Position numbers and translations under genes: made by a program. From RYN-230 sp963851025 (GTDB taxonomy: Bacteria > Actinomycetota > Actinomycetes > Streptosporangiales > Streptosporangiaceae), in contig CAWKOA010000016.1 in NCBI GenBank assembly GCA_963851025.1, positions 124,001 through 188,000 on the forward strand: a stretch of 64,000 bases of DNA. The letters run 5' to 3'. The number at the start of each line of letters is the position of its first letter. The stretch's first letter is position 1. This document shows, one piece after another, positions 62,230 through 64,000 of the stretch. The notes under the pieces are model-generated. The model had not been told where the DNA came from, did not search any database, and saw only the letters and a list, made by a program, of their open reading frames with translations.

Positions 62230-63494
62230 CCACGCTGACCACGGCCGTCCGCTCCACGGTGACGGTCAACCGGACGCTGATCGCCTCCGCCACGTTCATC
62301 GCTTTCGGCCTGGCCGACATCCTGCTGTTCGGCCTGTTCAGCCACGGCAACGCGACGTTCGCCTTCGCCCAGTACGGCGCGAAGGTCGGCGTGCCCAACC
62401 TGGTGCTGCCCGCGGCCGCGGTGGCGTACGCGCTCGGCGCGGTCTCGATCGCGATCGGGGTGCTGCGGGCGACGGTGCCGCTGTCCCGGGCCGGGCGCCG
62501 GGTCTGCATCGCCGGCGCCGTCCTGTGCTTCATCGTCTCCCTGCTGTGCTGGGCTGACTCGGGCAACTCCACCGCGCTGAACGTCATCAACCTGCTGCAG
62601 GGCACGCTGGTCTACTCGATCCCGCTGATCCTCGGCGCCCTGGCCGGCTGCATGTGCGAGCGGTCCGGGGTGATCAACATCGCCATCGAGGGGCAGCTGC
62701 TCCTCGGCGCGTTCGCCGCGGCCGTGATCACCAGCGCCTTCAGCTCGCTGTGGCTCGGGCTGATCGCCGGGTCGCTGGCCGGCGGCCTGCTCGGCGGCGT
62801 GCTGGCCGTGTTCGCCATCAAGTTCCTGGTCGACCAGATCGTCCTGGGCGTCGTGCTCAACGTGTTCGCCTCCGGGCTGACCGGCTACCTGTACGACCGG
62901 GCCCTGGTCCCCTACCAGAACCGGCTGAACTCGCCGGCCACCTTCAGCAGCATCAAGATCCCGCTGCTGGGTGACATCCCCATCATCGGCCCGGTGTTCT
63001 TCGACTCGACGATCTTCCTGTACATCACCTACGCGATGATCGCCCTGGTCCAGGTGGGCCTGTTCCGCACCCGGTGGGGGCTGCGGGTCCGGGCGGTGGG
63101 CGAGCATCCGACCGCGGCCGACACCGTGGGCATCAAGGTGCTGGCCACCCGGTACCGGAACGTGATGATGGGCGGGCTGATCGCCGGGATCGGCGGGGCG
63201 TTCCTGACCATCGGGCAGGTGGGCTCGTTCGGCAAGGACATGTCCTCCGGCGAGGGCTACATCGCGCTGGCTGCGATGATCTTCGGCCGGTGGACGCCGC
63301 TGGGCGCGACCGCGGCCGCGCTGCTGTTCGGCTTCACCACCTCGCTGCAGTCCATCCTGGCCACGCTCAACGTGCCCATCCCCTCGAACATCCTGCTGAT
63401 GGCCCCGTACATCGTCACGATCGTCGCGGTGGCGGGCCTGGTCGGCAAGGTCAAGGCACCCAAGGCCGACGGCCAGCCCTACGTGAAGGCCTGA
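62226..63494 (+). CDS. Nucleoside ABC transporter permease 2 (NupQ-like)
   Basis: A 422-residue permease. Compared with typical NupQ (about 300-320 residues) it has an extra N-terminal block of roughly 110 residues with three to four helices (FIAFGLADILLFGLF, AAVAYALGAVSIAIGVL). The core follows with ERSGVINIAIEGQLLLGAF, LVDQIVLGVVLNVFASGLTG and GSFGKDMSSGEGYIALAAMIFG, all characteristic. ATG 62226 (ATGA overlap). Confidence 0.9.
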   Translation: MTTLTTAVRSTVTVNRTLIASATFIAFGLADILLFGLFSHGNATFAFAQYGAKVGVPNLVLPAAAVAYALGAVSIAIGVLRATVPLSRAGRRVCIAGAVLCFIVSLLCWADSGNSTALNVINLLQGTLVYSIPLILGALAGCMCERSGVINIAIEGQLLLGAFAAAVITSAFSSLWLGLIAGSLAGGLLGGVLAVFAIKFLVDQIVLGVVLNVFASGLTGYLYDRALVPYQNRLNSPATFSSIKIPLLGDIPIIGPVFFDSTIFLYITYAMIALVQVGLFRTRWGLRVRAVGEHPTAADTVGIKVLATRYRNVMMGGLIAGIGGAFLTIGQVGSFGKDMSSGEGYIALAAMIFGRWTPLGATAAALLFGFTTSLQSILATLNVPIPSNILLMAPYIVTIVAVAGLVGKVKAPKADGQPYVKA

Positions 63495-63495
63495 C

Positions 63496-64000
63496 ATGAC
63501 GGACCCGTTCACGGCCGCGGCGGCGAGTGCCGCCCGGCTGGCCGAGCGGACCGGGCAGCCCCGGCACGACGTGGCCGTGGTCCTCGGGTCCGGCTGGTCC
63601 CCGGCCGCCGGTGCCCTGGCCCGCGGGCTGGGCGCCACCGTGACCGAGGTCCCGGTAGCCGACCTGGGCGGCTTCCCGCCCTCGACCGTGCCCGGTCACG
63701 CCGGCCTGGCCCTGTCCCTGGTGACGCCGGGGCTGCGGCTGCTCGTGCTCGTCGGCCGGGTGCACCGGTACGAGGGTCATCCGCCCAGCGTGGTGGTGCA
63801 CGGCGTGCGGACCGCGGTCGCGGCCGGCTGCCGGGTCGTGGCCCTGACCAACGCGGCGGGCGGGATCGCCGCGGGCTACCAGGTGGGCCAGCCGGTGCTG
63901 GTCCGCGATCACCTCAACCTGACCGGCCTCTCCCCGCTCTCCGGGGTGAACCCCGCCCGAGGGGTACCCGTCCCGGTTCACCGACCTCACCGACCTGTAC
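63496..64000 (+). CDS. punA: Purine nucleoside phosphorylase, truncated by the window end
   Basis: N-terminal part of a trimeric purine nucleoside phosphorylase, which splits purine (deoxy)nucleosides with phosphate. ATG 63496, one base after the permease stop. Visible are VVLGSGWSP (phosphate-binding serine), VPGHAGLALSL, RVHRYEGHPP and LTNAAGGIAAGY, then HLNLTGLSPLSGVNPARG. At GGGG 63961-63964 the frame changes; with GGG it continues YPSRFTDLTDLY, exactly the family sequence. The gene runs off the end of the window. Confidence 0.92.
   Translation, partial: MTDPFTAAAASAARLAERTGQPRHDVAVVLGSGWSPAAGALARGLGATVTEVPVADLGGFPPSTVPGHAGLALSLVTPGLRLLVLVGRVHRYEGHPPSVVVHGVRTAVAAGCRVVALTNAAGGIAAGYQVGQPVLVRDHLNLTGLSPLSGVNPARGVPVPVHRPHRPV

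Overview
The window is very G+C-rich, uses GTG and TTG starts freely, has many 4-bp ATGA/GTGA gene overlaps, and carries marker families typical of high-GC Actinomycetota: BTAD and NB-ARC/LuxR regulators, SpoIIE/STAS switches, an Asp23-DUF2273-DUF6286-AmaP cluster, an MgtA-like mannosyltransferase, and a deoC/add/deoA/cdd/nucleoside-ABC/punA block. It looks like a chromosome piece from a filamentous or soil actinobacterium. I see no transposase, integrase, tRNA, rRNA or CRISPR array.

Layout. (1) 302-11360: a SpoIIE-type phosphatase, then a long leftward gene train: GAF-SpoIIE phosphatase, anti-sigma kinase, two STAS proteins, an uncharacterised protein, an FAD oxidoreductase and four tandem paralogous membrane proteins that look like histidine-kinase sensor halves without the kinase. 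This is the most unusual locus. (2) 11522-19274: a large BTAD regulator, a secreted phospholipase C-like enzyme, and EfeB/EfeO iron-uptake genes without a visible EfeU. (3) 19566-28660: a LacI-controlled locus with an amidohydrolase and LacI repressor facing a sugar-type ABC transporter, a cupin and a beta-hydroxyacid dehydrogenase. Two LacI-type operators lie in the divergent region, one on the -35 box. (4) 28788-35656: SCO1-like protein, glycosyltransferase, upp, Ser/Thr kinase and two aldehyde dehydrogenases. (5) 35845-38772: Asp23 envelope-stress cluster with a small HPD-containing J-like protein. (6) 38741-53124: folD homologue, a degraded FG-GAP fragment, a double-HTH ATPase regulator, AIM24 protein, lipoprotein, a two-component system back-to-back with an FtsX/MacB exporter, small unknowns, a phosphoesterase and an APH-methyltransferase fusion. 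(7) 53156-64000: nucleoside salvage: deoC, add, deoA and cdd leftward; BMP lipoprotein, ABC ATPase, two permeases and truncated punA rightward. upp and the aldehyde dehydrogenases probably belong functionally to this theme.

Caution. At least 15 otherwise well-conserved genes are interrupted by single-base frame changes. Most behave as a +1 insertion, and several sit in a short homopolymer. I treat these as probable sequence or assembly errors rather than real pseudogenes, and give restored gene limits. Start sites were chosen from ribosome-binding sites, overlaps and family alignments remembered, not computed.
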